DNA of 64,000 nt. Source: Streptomyces laurentii. GTDB taxonomy: Bacteria; Actinomycetota; Actinomycetes; Streptomycetales; Streptomycetaceae. The notes under the pieces are model-generated. The model was not told the origin of the DNA, ran no database searches, and was given only the letters and a program-made list of their open reading frames with translations. The stretch covers positions 6,823,501 through 6,887,500 of the forward strand of contig AP017424.1 of assembly GCA_002355495.1 (NCBI GenBank). The letters are read 5' to 3'. This document shows, piece after piece, positions 17,692 through 26,439 of the stretch; within the stretch, counting starts at the first letter, position 1; every line of letters begins with the position of its first letter. A program made the translations under genes and the position numbers.

Positions 17692-18776
17692 TCAGCCGGC
17701 GGCAGGCTCGGGCACGGGATTCGGCGCGGTGCGGGGACGCGGCACGTCTCCGTGCTCGCGTACGGGAAGCGGTTCGGGTACGGCCCCGGGCGCGGGTGCT
17801 TCGGGCGCGCGCCCCGTCTCGTCCGACGCCCCCGCCTCGCCACCGGCCGCCACTGCCGCCGCCACCGCTTCCGCGATGCCGTCCGCGTCCGGGCCCCGGT
17901 CCGTTTCGGCCTCGGTGCCGAGGCCGGTCGTCAGGAGCAGCACGCCCCGCGCCGCCATCAGGCCGGCGAGCCCGGCGACGAGCCAGCCCCACAGGCCCGC
18001 GCGGAAGGTCTCGCCGAGCAGCGCCACGCCGATGACGGCGGCGGCGGCCGGGTTGGCGAGATTGACCACCGCCAGCGGGGCGGCGAGCCCGCCCCTGTAC
18101 GCGGTCTGCGCGAGCAGCAGCCCGCCCGCGGCGAACGCGGCGATCAGGACCGCGAGGAGGGTCGTCTCCCACCACGCCGCGGGCCCGCCGGGCAGGTCCT
18201 GGGCGAGCGCGACGGTGAGCGTCTGGGTGAGCGCCGAGCCGACGGCCGAGGCGACACCGGACGCCATCGCGTGCCCGAGCCCCTGTCCCCGCGTGTCCCG
18301 GCCCATCCGGGCCCGCGAACGGTTCGCGAGCACGGCGATGAGCAGCAGCGTCACCACCGTGACGAGCAGCGTCTCGCGGATGTCCAGGATCTCGTCGGGC
18401 GCCACCGGGCCCGTCACCGCGACCAGGCCGACCAGACCGGCCAGCGTCCAGGCCGCGCCGCGCCACTCGGACCGGCCGACCCGCCGCCCCGCCCCGTACG
18501 CCCCGATCGGCAGCGCGACCACGAGGGTCAGCGCGCCGAGCGGCTGGACGAGGGTGAGCGGCCCGTAGCGCAGGGCGGCGACGTGGGCGAGCGCTCCGGC
18601 GGCGTTCAGGCCGACCGCCCACCACCACTGGGGCGGCCGAGCAGCCGCCGCAGCGCCCCGTGTCCGGCCGGGGAGGCGGACGCGAGCCGGGACTGGGCGA
18701 CGGCGGCGAAGGCGTACCCGGCGGCGGAGACGAGTGAGAGGAGGACCGCGAGCAGGGTCCCGGTGGCCGTGCTCAT
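17692..18776 (-). pseudogene. EamA/DMT-family transporter split by a 1-base frameshift
   Basis: The start (ATG 18776, MSTATGTLLAVLLSLVSAAG) and the rest (WWWAVGLNAAGALAH onward to 17692) are in different frames. They join within a GGGG run at 18630-18633 (CCCC in the gene); one extra base restores a continuous protein of about 360 aa. That product has about ten hydrophobic helices and a Pro-rich tail (PEAPAPGAVPEPLPV). The ATG overlaps the PAP2 stop (ATGA), so the pair is translationally coupled. The defect is either a real mutation or a homopolymer sequencing error; residue quality on both sides favours a recent event or an error. Confidence 0.8.
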
Positions 18777-19627
18777 CGCAGGACCCCCGCCGCGGCCCCC
18801 GCGGTGGCGGGGGTCAGCGGCGTCAGCGGCCGGAGGTCGCCCCCGTCGTACCGGCGGCCCGGCGCCGGCACCACGTACAGCGCGATGCCGAGCAGGACGG
18901 AGGCGGCGAGCGCGTCGAACCAGTAGTGGTTGGCGGTCCCGACGATCACGAACAGGGTCAGCAGCGGGTGCAGCAGCCACAGGCCGCGCCAGCGCGAGCG
19001 GGTGGCGGCGATCAGTCCGATCGCGACCATCAGCGCCCAGCCGAAGTGGAGCGAGGGCATGGCCGCGAACTGGTTCGCCATCGAGTCGGTCTCGGGCGTC
19101 GCCCCGTACACCGACGGTCCGTAGACCCGCGCGGTGTCGATCAGGCCGCTCGCGCCGAGCATCCGGGGCGGCGCCAGCGGCATCAGCAGATGCAGGGCGA
19201 GCGCGGCGGCGGTGACGAGGGCGAGGATCCGGCGCGACCACACGTAGTGGCCGGGGTGGCGCCAGTAGAGCCAGGCGAGGAAGGCGATCGTGGCGGGGAA
19301 GTGCACGGCCGCGTAGTACGTGTTGGCGGCCCGGATCAGTCCGTCGCCGTGCATCAGGAGCTGCTGCACCAGCTCCTCGCCGGGCAGATGGAGCGCGCGC
19401 TCGGCTTCCCAGACGCGGTCGGCGTTGTGGAAGGCGCGGGTCTCGTGGCCGTTGGCGAAGAGCCGGCCGAACTTGTAGACGAGGAAGAGCGCCGTGACCA
19501 GCAGCAGCTCGCGCACGAGCGGGGGGCGGCCCGCGAGCGGCGCGCGACCGCGTGGGCGTATGGGGGTAGCCGACGCCCCCGGTGCGGCAGGACGAGCTCT
19601 GCGTATCCCGCGTATCCCGGCAGCCAT
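18773..19627 (-). CDS. PAP2-family / inositolphosphotransferase-like membrane protein
   Basis: A 284-aa integral membrane protein with about six helices. It carries the PAP2_3 signature AAMPSLHFGWAL (catalytic His) and TANHYWFDALAAS (second His and Asp), as in Aur1-like lipid phosphotransferases and phosphatases. Likely substrates are membrane lipid phosphates. I place the start at ATG 19627; the frame is open further upstream, but that part is the promoter/operator of the divergent TetR gene. It is followed without a gap by the EamA transporter. Confidence 0.82.
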   Translation of the reverse strand: MAAGIRGIRRARPAAPGASATPIRPRGRAPLAGRPPLVRELLLVTALFLVYKFGRLFANGHETRAFHNADRVWEAERALHLPGEELVQQLLMHGDGLIRAANTYYAAVHFPATIAFLAWLYWRHPGHYVWSRRILALVTAAALALHLLMPLAPPRMLGASGLIDTARVYGPSVYGATPETDSMANQFAAMPSLHFGWALMVAIGLIAATRSRWRGLWLLHPLLTLFVIVGTANHYWFDALAASVLLGIALYVVPAPGRRYDGGDLRPLTPLTPATAGAAAGVLR

Positions 19628-19689
19628 GGCACGGCCCCTTTTTCCACCAAAACCGACAACAAACGGAGGAACTCTAGAGGCGAATTCAT

Positions 19690-19723
19690 CGAGACGCAAC
19701 CGTCTCGAAACGTTTGCGTCTCG
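19690..19723. promoter_or_regulatory. TetR-type operator candidate
   Basis: A 34-bp inverted repeat with 10-bp outer arms CGAGACGCAA (19690-19699) and TTGCGTCTCG (19714-19723) lies between the divergent PAP2 and TetR starts. The left arm also forms GAGACG-CAAC-CGTCTC, so two repressor dimers could bind. It is a likely site for the TetR protein encoded at 19842. Confidence 0.65.
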
Positions 19724-19841
19724 ATTGAGCGGGGCCTACCCTCGGATGTGCGCAGAGCGAGCCGGGGACGGCCGCCCCGAACCGGGGCGAACGGAGCCGG
19801 AACGCCGCGGGATGATGTCCGGAGTATCCGGGAGGGAACCG

Positions 19842-20465
19842 ATGTCCACGCAGGCCGCGACCGCCGCCGCCCGGCGCAGCAAGCTCACCCCCGAGCGGGA
19901 GGCCGAGCTCTACGAGGCGGTCATCAGCCTGCTGCGCGAAGGCGGCTACGACTCCGTCACCATGGAGGGCGTCGCCGCCCGCACCAAGTGCGGCAAGGCC
20001 ACCCTCTACCGCCAGTGGGGCACCAAGCCACGCCTCGTCACCGCCGCCCTCGACAAGCGCCGCATCGCCGTCTTCACCGGCATCGACACCGGCTCCCTCG
20101 CCGGCGACCTGCGTGCGGCGGGCGAGGTCGCTTCCTGCCGCCGTGACCGCGACGCCGAACTGATGGAGGCCGTCAGCCAGGCGTACATCCAGCACCCCGA
20201 CCTGCGCGCCGCGCTGCGCGAGACCGTCATCGCGCCGGAGGTCGCCGCCCTCGACGCGATGCTGGCGCGCGCCGTCGCACGCGGAGAGATCGCCGCCGAC
20301 AACCCGGCGATCGGCTTCGTCGCCCCCAGCTTCCTGGGCATGCTGCGTATCGAGCGCCTGTTCGAGGAGCGCTTCGAGGACGTGGGCACGATCGCGGCGT
20401 TCGTGGACGCCGTCCTGCTCCCGGCGCTCGGCGTCACCGCCCCGGGCACGGACGCGACGGCGTAG
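19842..20465 (+). CDS. TetR-family transcriptional repressor
   Basis: A 207-aa regulator. Its N-terminal helix-turn-helix spans about residues 18-62 (AVISLLREGGYDSVTMEGVA, TKCGKATLYRQWGTKPRLV), and a C-terminal TetR ligand domain follows. ATG 19842 has GGAGGG 5 bases upstream; upstream in-frame ATGs do not. It is transcribed divergently from the PAP2/EamA pair, across the 19690-19723 palindrome, so self-repression and control of the membrane genes are the natural model. The ligand is not predictable. Confidence 0.9.
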   Translation: MSTQAATAAARRSKLTPEREAELYEAVISLLREGGYDSVTMEGVAARTKCGKATLYRQWGTKPRLVTAALDKRRIAVFTGIDTGSLAGDLRAAGEVASCRRDRDAELMEAVSQAYIQHPDLRAALRETVIAPEVAALDAMLARAVARGEIAADNPAIGFVAPSFLGMLRIERLFEERFEDVGTIAAFVDAVLLPALGVTAPGTDATA

Positions 20466-20526
20466 GGGGGCGGCTCGCGGGGGTGCCCGAGATGTGAGGC
20501 CCCCGCCGCTCCGGCACCCTGAAGCC

Positions 20527-20898
20527 ATGGCTCACACCTCGCACCCCAAGGTCCGCGTACGGCGGATCTACGATCCGCCCGAGCCCGACGACGGGCTGCG
20601 GGTGCTCGTCGACCGCCTCTGGCCACGCGGCGTCGCCAAGGCCGACGCGCACATCGACACCTGGGCCAAGGACCTGACCCCGTCCACCGGGCTGCGCCGC
20701 TGGTTCCACGGCCCGGAGGGCGAGTACGAGGAGTTCTGCCGCCGGTACGAGCGGGAGCTCGCCGAACCGGACGCCGCCGAGGCCCTCTCGGACCTGCGCG
20801 CCCGGGCCGCCGAGGGCCCCGTGACCCTCCTGACCGCCGCCAAGGACCCGCCGCACAGCCATACCGAGGTCCTGCTCCAGGCCCTGAACGCCTCCTGA
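20527..20898 (+). CDS. DUF488-family protein
   Basis: A 123-aa protein matching DUF488 throughout: VRRIYDPP (about 11-18), RVLVDRLWPRGVAK (about 25-38), a WFHG motif, and the C-terminal VTLLTAAKDPPHSH block. Function is unknown in the family; the size is typical. No ribosome site precedes ATG 20527, so translation may be from a near-leaderless message. It stands alone. Confidence 0.88.
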   Translation: MAHTSHPKVRVRRIYDPPEPDDGLRVLVDRLWPRGVAKADAHIDTWAKDLTPSTGLRRWFHGPEGEYEEFCRRYERELAEPDAAEALSDLRARAAEGPVTLLTAAKDPPHSHTEVLLQALNAS

Positions 20899-21085
20899 GG
20901 GGGCCTGCGGGCATCGGGACTCGGTCGCGCCGGCCCTGCCCTCCGGGCGGACGGAGCTGCTTGCGAATCGCGCCCCAGGACGCCCGTTTCGCGCCACGCG
21001 CCCGCGCACCCCTGGCTACCTGGCGCGCGCCCCCGCACCATGGGCGCAGCGCACCACCCCCATCCCCTGTGTGCGGAGGCACCGC

Positions 21086-22435
21086 GTGGACCAGGACAAG
21101 GCGATGGACCAGGACAAGGCCCTGGACCAGGACAAGGCACCGGCCCAGGACACGGCACCGGCCCGCGACTGTGCCGAGGCCCAGGACCGGCGGGACCGCC
21201 AGGCCCGGCTCGACGCGCTCCAGCGCGACCCGTACCCCCTGTACGCCCGCGCCCGCCGTACCCCCGGCCTCACCTTCGTACCGCTCCTCGACGCCTGGCT
21301 GGTCTCACGCGACGCCGACGTCCGCGAAGTCCTGCTCCGGGCCGAGGACTTCTCCTCCGCCGACGCCCTGCGCCCCGACATCCAGCCCGGCCCCGCCGCG
21401 CTCGCCGTCCTCGCCACCGGCCTCGCGCCCCGGCCCACCGTCGTCTCCAGCGACGGGTCCGCCCACCACCGTCACCGGGCGCCCCTGAACAGCGGCCTGT
21501 CCGCCGCCCGGATCGCCCTGCTCGCCCCGTACGTCGCCGAGCGGGCAGGCGCCCTCGCCCGGGATTTCGCCGCCGCGATCGCCACGGACGGCCGCGCCGA
21601 CCTCATGGCCCGCTACGCCCGCCTTCTCCCCGCCGCCGTCATCGGCCGGCTGCTCGGCCTGGAACCGGCCGACATACCGGCGGCCGTCCAGGGCTCGTAC
21701 GCAGCCGAACGCCTGCTCTACCGCCCCCTTCCCGAGGACGAGCAGGTCGCCGCCGCCCATGAGGTCGTCGCCCTCCAGCGGCTGCTCGACCACTACGCCC
21801 GCGACCGCCGTGCCCACCCCCGCGACGACATGATCACCGCCCTCGTCACCGCGCTCGCCCCGGAGAGCGGCGGCCCCGGGACGGCCGGCCTCACCGACGA
21901 GCAGCGCTGCGAGATCGCCTCTACCCTCCAGAACCTGCTCATCGCCGGCCACCTCACCACCACCGCCCTCATCGGCACCGCGCTGCTCCACCTGCTGCGC
22001 CACCGCGACCAATGGGACCTGCTCCGGGACGACCCGGAGCTCGTCCCGGACGCCGTCGAGGAAGCCGCACGCTACGACACCGCCGTCCAGGGCTTCCGGC
22101 GCACCACCACCCGGCCCGTCACCGTCGCGGGCACCGAACTGCCCGCCGGAGCCACCGTGTTCGTCGCGTACGGCTCCGCCAACCGCGACGCGGAACGCCA
22201 CCCGGACCCCGACGTCTTCGACCTCACCCGGCCCCGGCCGCACCCCCGGCACCTCGCCTTCGGCCACGGCCCGCACGGCTGCCCGGGGTCTCAGCTGGCC
22301 CGCGTCCAGTTACGGGCCACGCTCACGGAGCTGATACGCCTCCTGCCCGGCCTCCGGATCGCCGACGACGGCCCCGTACCGATGCTCCCCACCCTCATCC
22401 ACCGCTCGCCCGCGGAACTCTTCCTCACCGCTTGA
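21086..22435 (+). CDS. Cytochrome P450
   Basis: A 449-aa soluble bacterial P450. Oxygen-activation helix I motif LIAGHLTTTALIG (AGxxTT type), the ExxR motif EEAARYD, and the heme-binding loop FGHGPHGCPG with Cys399 as iron ligand are all present. The first 40 residues are an unusual tandem array of DQDKA-type hexapeptides, encoded by 18-bp repeats at 21089-21160, followed by the normal fold. GTG 21086 follows GCGGAGG. No ferredoxin or pathway partner is adjacent, so the substrate cannot be inferred. The gene ends overlapping the convergent DUF309 gene by 11 bp. Confidence 0.9.
   Translation: MDQDKAMDQDKALDQDKAPAQDTAPARDCAEAQDRRDRQARLDALQRDPYPLYARARRTPGLTFVPLLDAWLVSRDADVREVLLRAEDFSSADALRPDIQPGPAALAVLATGLAPRPTVVSSDGSAHHRHRAPLNSGLSAARIALLAPYVAERAGALARDFAAAIATDGRADLMARYARLLPAAVIGRLLGLEPADIPAAVQGSYAAERLLYRPLPEDEQVAAAHEVVALQRLLDHYARDRRAHPRDDMITALVTALAPESGGPGTAGLTDEQRCEIASTLQNLLIAGHLTTTALIGTALLHLLRHRDQWDLLRDDPELVPDAVEEAARYDTAVQGFRRTTTRPVTVAGTELPAGATVFVAYGSANRDAERHPDPDVFDLTRPRPHPRHLAFGHGPHGCPGSQLARVQLRATLTELIRLLPGLRIADDGPVPMLPTLIHRSPAELFLTA
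21089..21160 (+). repeat. 18-bp tandem repeat in P450 N-terminus
   Basis: Four units of GACCAGGACAAGGCN-type 18-mers, the first three nearly identical and the last degenerate. They encode repeats of DQDKAx at the protein N-terminus. Confidence 0.85.
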
Positions 22436-22922
22436 CCGGGCGCAGCCGCGGCGCCTCCGCCGCGGCTGCGGGCACCTCCGCCCCGTCGGCCTCCACCCGG
22501 CCGGCCAGCCCCCGCGCCCAGCGGGCCACCCCCGCGACGTCGATCCCGTACGTCTCCGCCGCCGGGCCCCGCGTCCCGTACTCCTCGATCCGCCCGGCCC
22601 CGCGCCGCAGCAGCCGCGCCCCGCCGGTCGCGTTCCCGCGCGCCGCGTGCGTCAGCCCCACCGCGAGCTGCGCGAGTCCTTGCCACAGATCCCGCTCTGC
22701 CCCGGGCCCGGACTTCCAGGCGTCCTCGAACACCTCGTGCGCGTGGAACGGCATCCCCGCGTCCAGCAGCCGCTGCGCCTCCCGCACCGTCTCTGCCGGA
22801 TCCCGCGCGACCCCCTCCGGCTGCCGCGCCACCCCGGCCGCCCCGTAGGGCAGCGGCCGCCCCAGCCCGTCCCGCGGCCGCGCACTGCGCGCCCGCCCCT
22901 CCTGATCGCGATCCCTGTCCAC
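22425..22922 (-). CDS. DUF309-family protein
   Basis: A 165-aa protein with the DUF309 core FHAHEVFEDAWKSG (about residues 56-69) and LWQGLAQLAVGLTHAARGN (about 77-95), including the conserved His-x-x-His-Glu and Trp. The family's function is not known; the fold is helical. GTG 22922 is a reasonable start because upstream residues are unrelated to the family. The N-terminal 35 residues and C-terminal 20 are low-complexity. Convergent overlap of 11 bp with the P450. Confidence 0.82.
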   Translation of the reverse strand: MDRDRDQEGRARSARPRDGLGRPLPYGAAGVARQPEGVARDPAETVREAQRLLDAGMPFHAHEVFEDAWKSGPGAERDLWQGLAQLAVGLTHAARGNATGGARLLRRGAGRIEEYGTRGPAAETYGIDVAGVARWARGLAGRVEADGAEVPAAAAEAPRLRPVKR

Positions 22923-23038
22923 CCCGTCATTGTCCCGCCGGGCCCGCGGTGACACCGGGTGTGCTGATCCACCCCGTGAAGTGAGGTAATGTTCTCTTGC
23001 ACGCCGCCGCGGAACTCGAAGCCGGGGCGGACGGGCAC

Positions 23039-23115
<77 letters not shown>

Positions 23116-23133
23116 TGCGGAAACGCAGGTCGG

Positions 23134-23165
23134 AGGCCGTTCTCTCATCCGTGAGAGGACGGCCT
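23134..23165 (+). terminator. tRNA terminator hairpin
   Basis: A 14-bp stem (23134-23147 / 23152-23165, one G-T wobble) with a 4-base loop, then TTTC, 18 bp after the tRNA. It overlaps the integrase stop codon, so it may end both transcripts. Confidence 0.8.
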
Positions 23166-24545
23166 TTCGTGCGTCCCGAGGGCTGGTGGTCGCAGTGTGG
23201 TCGCACGCCCGGGCCGGCGCTGGTTCGCCGTGGTGCTGGTGGCGGGTGGTGCGGGGGAGCAGAGCTTGTGGAGGGCTTCGCGGAGTCGATGGATGTGATC
23301 GCGCGGTGGTCGCAGCCACGCTGGCCGGCCCGTACGACCTACCGTCTGCTCGGCTCCGCTGAGGACGTGGTCGATGGTGTCGACGGCCTGGTGTGCGGCT
23401 TGTTGGGTGAGGTGGCTGTAGATGTTCGCGGTGGTCGACAGGGTGGAGTGCCGCAGCGTCTTGGAGACCACGGTGAGCGGGACGCCGGCGGTGATGGTGA
23501 TGGTGGCGGCGAGGTGGCGCAGGTCGTGGACCGTGACCCGGGGGACGCCGGCTTCCTCGGACAGCTGGTGGAGCCGGTCGAGCACCAGATGCGGTCCGAG
23601 CGGGCGGCCGTCGGGCCGGCAGAAGACCAGCCCCGCGAAGGGATCGCTGGGGTCGCCGCGGGTCCGTGCTGCCGAGCGTGCCCGGTGGCGGAGGGCGGTG
23701 GCGACGCGGGGTGAGATGGCGACCCAGCCTCTGCTCGACCGGGTCTTCGGTGTGGTGATGACGAGGTGGTTGTTGTCGATGGCGGAGAGCGTGCAGCGGA
23801 TGTAGAGCACGCCCTCGTTAAGGTGGGCGTCGTCCCAGTGCAGACCGAGGGCCTCGCCCTTGCGCATGCCGGTGCCGATGAGCACCTCGAACAGGTCGGC
23901 CATCTCCGGGTCGGCCTCGTGGCAGTGGGTGAGGAAGCGGGCCGCCTCCTCCGCGGTCCATATCCGCCGCTCCGGCGACGGCGGGCGGTGCAGGACCGGG
24001 GGAGAGGCCGGGTTGTGGGGGAGGCGGTGCTGGCGGACGGCGTCGCCGAGGGCGCTGGAGAGGGTGGCCAGGCACCGGTAGAGGGTGGTGCGGCCGCGGC
24101 CGGCCGTGAGCTGGCCGGTGACGAAGGCCGAGATGTGCCGGTGGGCGAGCTGGTCGAGCTTGAGGGTTCCGAACGCGGGGATGAGATCGTTGCGAACGTA
24201 GTCCCGGTAGCGGGCCATCGTCGTCGGCTTCAGCACCAGTGCCTTCGCCGCCAGCCACGCGTCCAGGTAGGCGGATACGGTCTGGTTCGGGTCCGCATCG
24301 AACCCGCCGGCCTCACCCTCGAGGAACCGGCGCAATGCCTCTTCGGCCGCATCCTGGCTGGTGAAGCCGCCCCGGCGCACCGTCGACCGACGGTGGCCCG
24401 GAGCGGGGACGTCGACGGCGAAGCCCCAGGTCCCGTGGGTGCTGTCGGTGAGCAGATGAGGGCAGCGGGCACCTATCTGGTGACGCTGGGTGTCCCTGCA
24501 ACCACAGCGACGGTAGACACGGCCGCGGCCGGCGCTGGTACGCAT
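23145..24545 (-). CDS. Tyrosine-family site-specific integrase
   Basis: A 466-aa recombinase. It has an N-terminal cysteine-containing region typical of actinobacterial integrases (CGCRDTQRHQIGARCPHL, 14-31), a SAM-like core-binding domain (about 88-175) and a catalytic domain with Arg228 (GTGMRKGEALGLHW), Lys267 (TPKTRSSRGW), His340/Arg343 (HDLRHLAAT), His366 and nucleophile Tyr376 (TTANIYSHL). All six residues are present, so it is probably active. It reads toward the tRNA, with its stop 30 bp from the tRNA end, the standard layout. It catalyses integration into the 43-bp core. Confidence 0.95.
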   Translation of the reverse strand: MRTSAGRGRVYRRCGCRDTQRHQIGARCPHLLTDSTHGTWGFAVDVPAPGHRRSTVRRGGFTSQDAAEEALRRFLEGEAGGFDADPNQTVSAYLDAWLAAKALVLKPTTMARYRDYVRNDLIPAFGTLKLDQLAHRHISAFVTGQLTAGRGRTTLYRCLATLSSALGDAVRQHRLPHNPASPPVLHRPPSPERRIWTAEEAARFLTHCHEADPEMADLFEVLIGTGMRKGEALGLHWDDAHLNEGVLYIRCTLSAIDNNHLVITTPKTRSSRGWVAISPRVATALRHRARSAARTRGDPSDPFAGLVFCRPDGRPLGPHLVLDRLHQLSEEAGVPRVTVHDLRHLAATITITAGVPLTVVSKTLRHSTLSTTANIYSHLTQQAAHQAVDTIDHVLSGAEQTVGRTGRPAWLRPPRDHIHRLREALHKLCSPAPPATSTTANQRRPGRATTLRPPALGTHERPSSHG

Positions 24546-24745
24546 GACGATCGCCTCCGAGAGGCGGAGAAGGACCTGACATCCTCAGCGTGCGACCACC
24601 CGCGACCACCACGCCCGTCAGAGGCCGTGACCAGCGGATTTCCCTTGTCAGTGCGCCAAGGGACCCGCAGACGCTCAGTAGATTCATCGTCTGCGGGTTC
24701 AGGAAGCGTACCGAGGTACGGAGGTAGCACCCGTGGTAGCGCCGG

Positions 24746-25342
24746 TCACGTCGGCAATGCCGTTCGTGCCGACCGAAGAGCCTTGCGCCGCCTTCGATTG
24801 GTCCCGCGAATTGACCACCAGCTCGGCCGGTAGGCTTGCCACCACTGCGGCAGGTACCAGAGGTCATCCCTGACCGTGTCCACGAATGCCCGGTGAGCCT
24901 CGCCGACTTGATCGGCTGCCTTCCAGAACTCACCCTCGTCGCCAGAGACTAGGTCGAACATGCCGTTGACTGCGGTGAGCACAGCGTCGGCTGCCTCGAG
25001 AGGCTTCGGGTTCGCGACGACTCGCAGGTCCATGTACGTCTGGAGTGTTTCGGTCAGCAACCGGTGAAGGGGCTCCACCATCCCCTGCGCCTTCCTGGGG
25101 CTGATCCAGGCGGGGTATATGACCTTCACGAGCAGCCGCTGATGTTGAGCTTCGACCATCGCGGCTACGGTCGCCTGCTGGAAGCGGGCGTAGACCTGGC
25201 GCCGTTCTTCCCGGCCCCCGAGCTTGGTCCCTGTCTGCGACATCAGCTGCTTGGTGACGGCGCCTACCAGGGCGCGTGATGCTGCGGAGGCGGCGGCTCC
25301 GACTGGTTCGACCATGCCCGCATCCAACACCAGTTCGTCCAC
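24746..25342 (-). CDS. Hypothetical protein, helical, island cargo
   Basis: A 198-aa protein of unrecognised family, largely alpha-helical, with a basic C-terminus (NRRRRKALRSARTALPT). A short N-terminal segment (AAASAASRALVGAVTKQLM) could be a weak amphipathic or membrane-associated helix. Trp-rich residues 160-180 (DDLWYLPQWWQAYRPSWW) are striking. The start is GTG 25342, with no good ribosome site. It diverges from the small-peptide/membrane-protein pair. Function unknown; the location suggests a role in the island's cargo or maintenance. Confidence 0.65.
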   Translation of the reverse strand: MDELVLDAGMVEPVGAAASAASRALVGAVTKQLMSQTGTKLGGREERRQVYARFQQATVAAMVEAQHQRLLVKVIYPAWISPRKAQGMVEPLHRLLTETLQTYMDLRVVANPKPLEAADAVLTAVNGMFDLVSGDEGEFWKAADQVGEAHRAFVDTVRDDLWYLPQWWQAYRPSWWSIRGTNRRRRKALRSARTALPT

Positions 25343-25452
25343 GGGACGCAGCGGAATCGATGATCCATCTGTGGAGCCAGCAGGGGGTATGCCGACTGTC
25401 AGTGCCGTAGGGCATGCTGCCTGCTGTCACACTACGTTCAGAGGAGTGCAAC

Positions 25453-25635
25453 GTGACCATGGCCAATACCCAGCCTCAGGGCGGCAGAGGCGGACAGAGT
25501 GGAGCCGGCGGTTCGAGCGGGAGCGGCGCAGGAGGAACCTCTGACACGACCCGGGACTACCCGAGGAAGCTGACACTGAAGAGCCTCACGGCTGGCGCGA
25601 ATCCGCGCAAGAAGCCGAAAAGTGGCGGCGCGTGA
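25453..25635 (+). CDS. Small Gly-rich protein coupled to membrane protein
   Basis: A 60-aa protein. Residues 8-35 are Gly/Ser/Gln rich and probably disordered; the tail is basic (YPRKLTLKSLTAGANPRKKPK). GTG 25453 has GAGGAG six bases upstream; ATG 25459 is an alternative. The stop overlaps the next start by 4 bases (GTGA), showing translational coupling. I do not recognise a family. A short basic partner ahead of a membrane protein could be an antidote, a regulator or a nucleic-acid binder, but nothing in the sequence decides between them. Confidence 0.65.
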   Translation: MTMANTQPQGGRGGQSGAGGSSGSGAGGTSDTTRDYPRKLTLKSLTAGANPRKKPKSGGA

Positions 25636-26123
25636 CTGCCGGGAAGGTCGCGGCGGAATTCATCTCTCAGCAGCTGACGTATGTCCGGGCGCGCCGCGAC
25701 AACGTTGAGGCGCGGGCGGTTTCGCTCATTACCACGTCGGGTGCTGTGGCCAGTATCGGACTCGCTTTCTTGGGAATCCTGGCGCCGGGACGAAAGCTGT
25801 CGACTGCTCAGCTCGCCAGCGCATCCTGCGCGCTCACAGCCTTCATCTTCGCCTGCATCTGCGGACTCTTGGTGGTCAAGCCGCGGACCGCACCCGACGT
25901 CATCGAACCGAGCGATCTCCGAGTGATCATCGCTGAGGAACACTGGGAAGCCCCCGAGGGGCAGGCTCAGCGCGTCATTGCGGACGCGCAGGTGGACGTA
26001 TTCGAGGAGACGACCAAAGCGATCAATGAAAAGGGGGTTTGGTTGCGCCGCGGATTCATATTGGAGGTGATTGGGATTGCGCTCTTGGGAATTACAGTCC
26101 TTCTGACAATCCGCAACCGGTGA
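25632..26123 (+). CDS. Predicted three-TM membrane protein
   Basis: A 163-aa protein. An amphipathic N-terminal helix (residues 1-28) leads into TM1 (ITTSGAVASIGLAFLGIL, about 33-50) and TM2 (CALTAFIFACICGLLVV, about 65-81). A soluble stretch (about 84-140) with conserved-looking acidic residues precedes TM3 (GFILEVIGIALLGITVLLTI, about 141-160). The layout resembles small membrane effectors in bacterial conflict systems such as the PycTM type, but I see no diagnostic motif. The codon use and AT content differ from the chromosome. It is coupled to the preceding Gly-rich peptide. Confidence 0.72.
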   Translation: MTAGKVAAEFISQQLTYVRARRDNVEARAVSLITTSGAVASIGLAFLGILAPGRKLSTAQLASASCALTAFIFACICGLLVVKPRTAPDVIEPSDLRVIIAEEHWEAPEGQAQRVIADAQVDVFEETTKAINEKGVWLRRGFILEVIGIALLGITVLLTIRNR

Positions 26124-26162
26124 TGCCCTGCTGCGAGATCCGCGATCCGACACAATGAGGCT

Positions 26163-26438
26163 GTGATCAAGGAATTCGGTAAAGACGGTCACCCGGTGGT
26201 CACGACCGCGATGGCCGCCTACTCGCTCAGCATGAAGCCCTTCTCGTTCCGCTCCTGGGCGCGCCGCCACGGCATGACCGCCGCCGACTACCGCCGTGCT
26301 GTCGAGAGCACAGGCAGGCCACCGCCCTCTGGGGTCTCGCCGACCTGCGCAGATCTGCCTCGCATTATCGGCTCAATGGCGCAGGTAGTGCGTCACGGGG
26401 ACCAGCCGTCCGGCTGGCCCTGCGCGCTCGTGAGTTGA
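26163..26438 (+). CDS. Hypothetical short protein
   Basis: A 91-aa open frame starting with GTG 26163 behind AATGAGG. The central part (FSFRSWARRHGMTAADYRRAVES) looks like a small helical DNA-binding-type segment, and the tail is not distinctive. It ends one base before the convergent large gene. Support is modest; it could be a decayed regulator. Confidence 0.4.
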   Translation: MIKEFGKDGHPVVTTAMAAYSLSMKPFSFRSWARRHGMTAADYRRAVESTGRPPPSGVSPTCADLPRIIGSMAQVVRHGDQPSGWPCALVS

Positions 26439-26439
26439 T

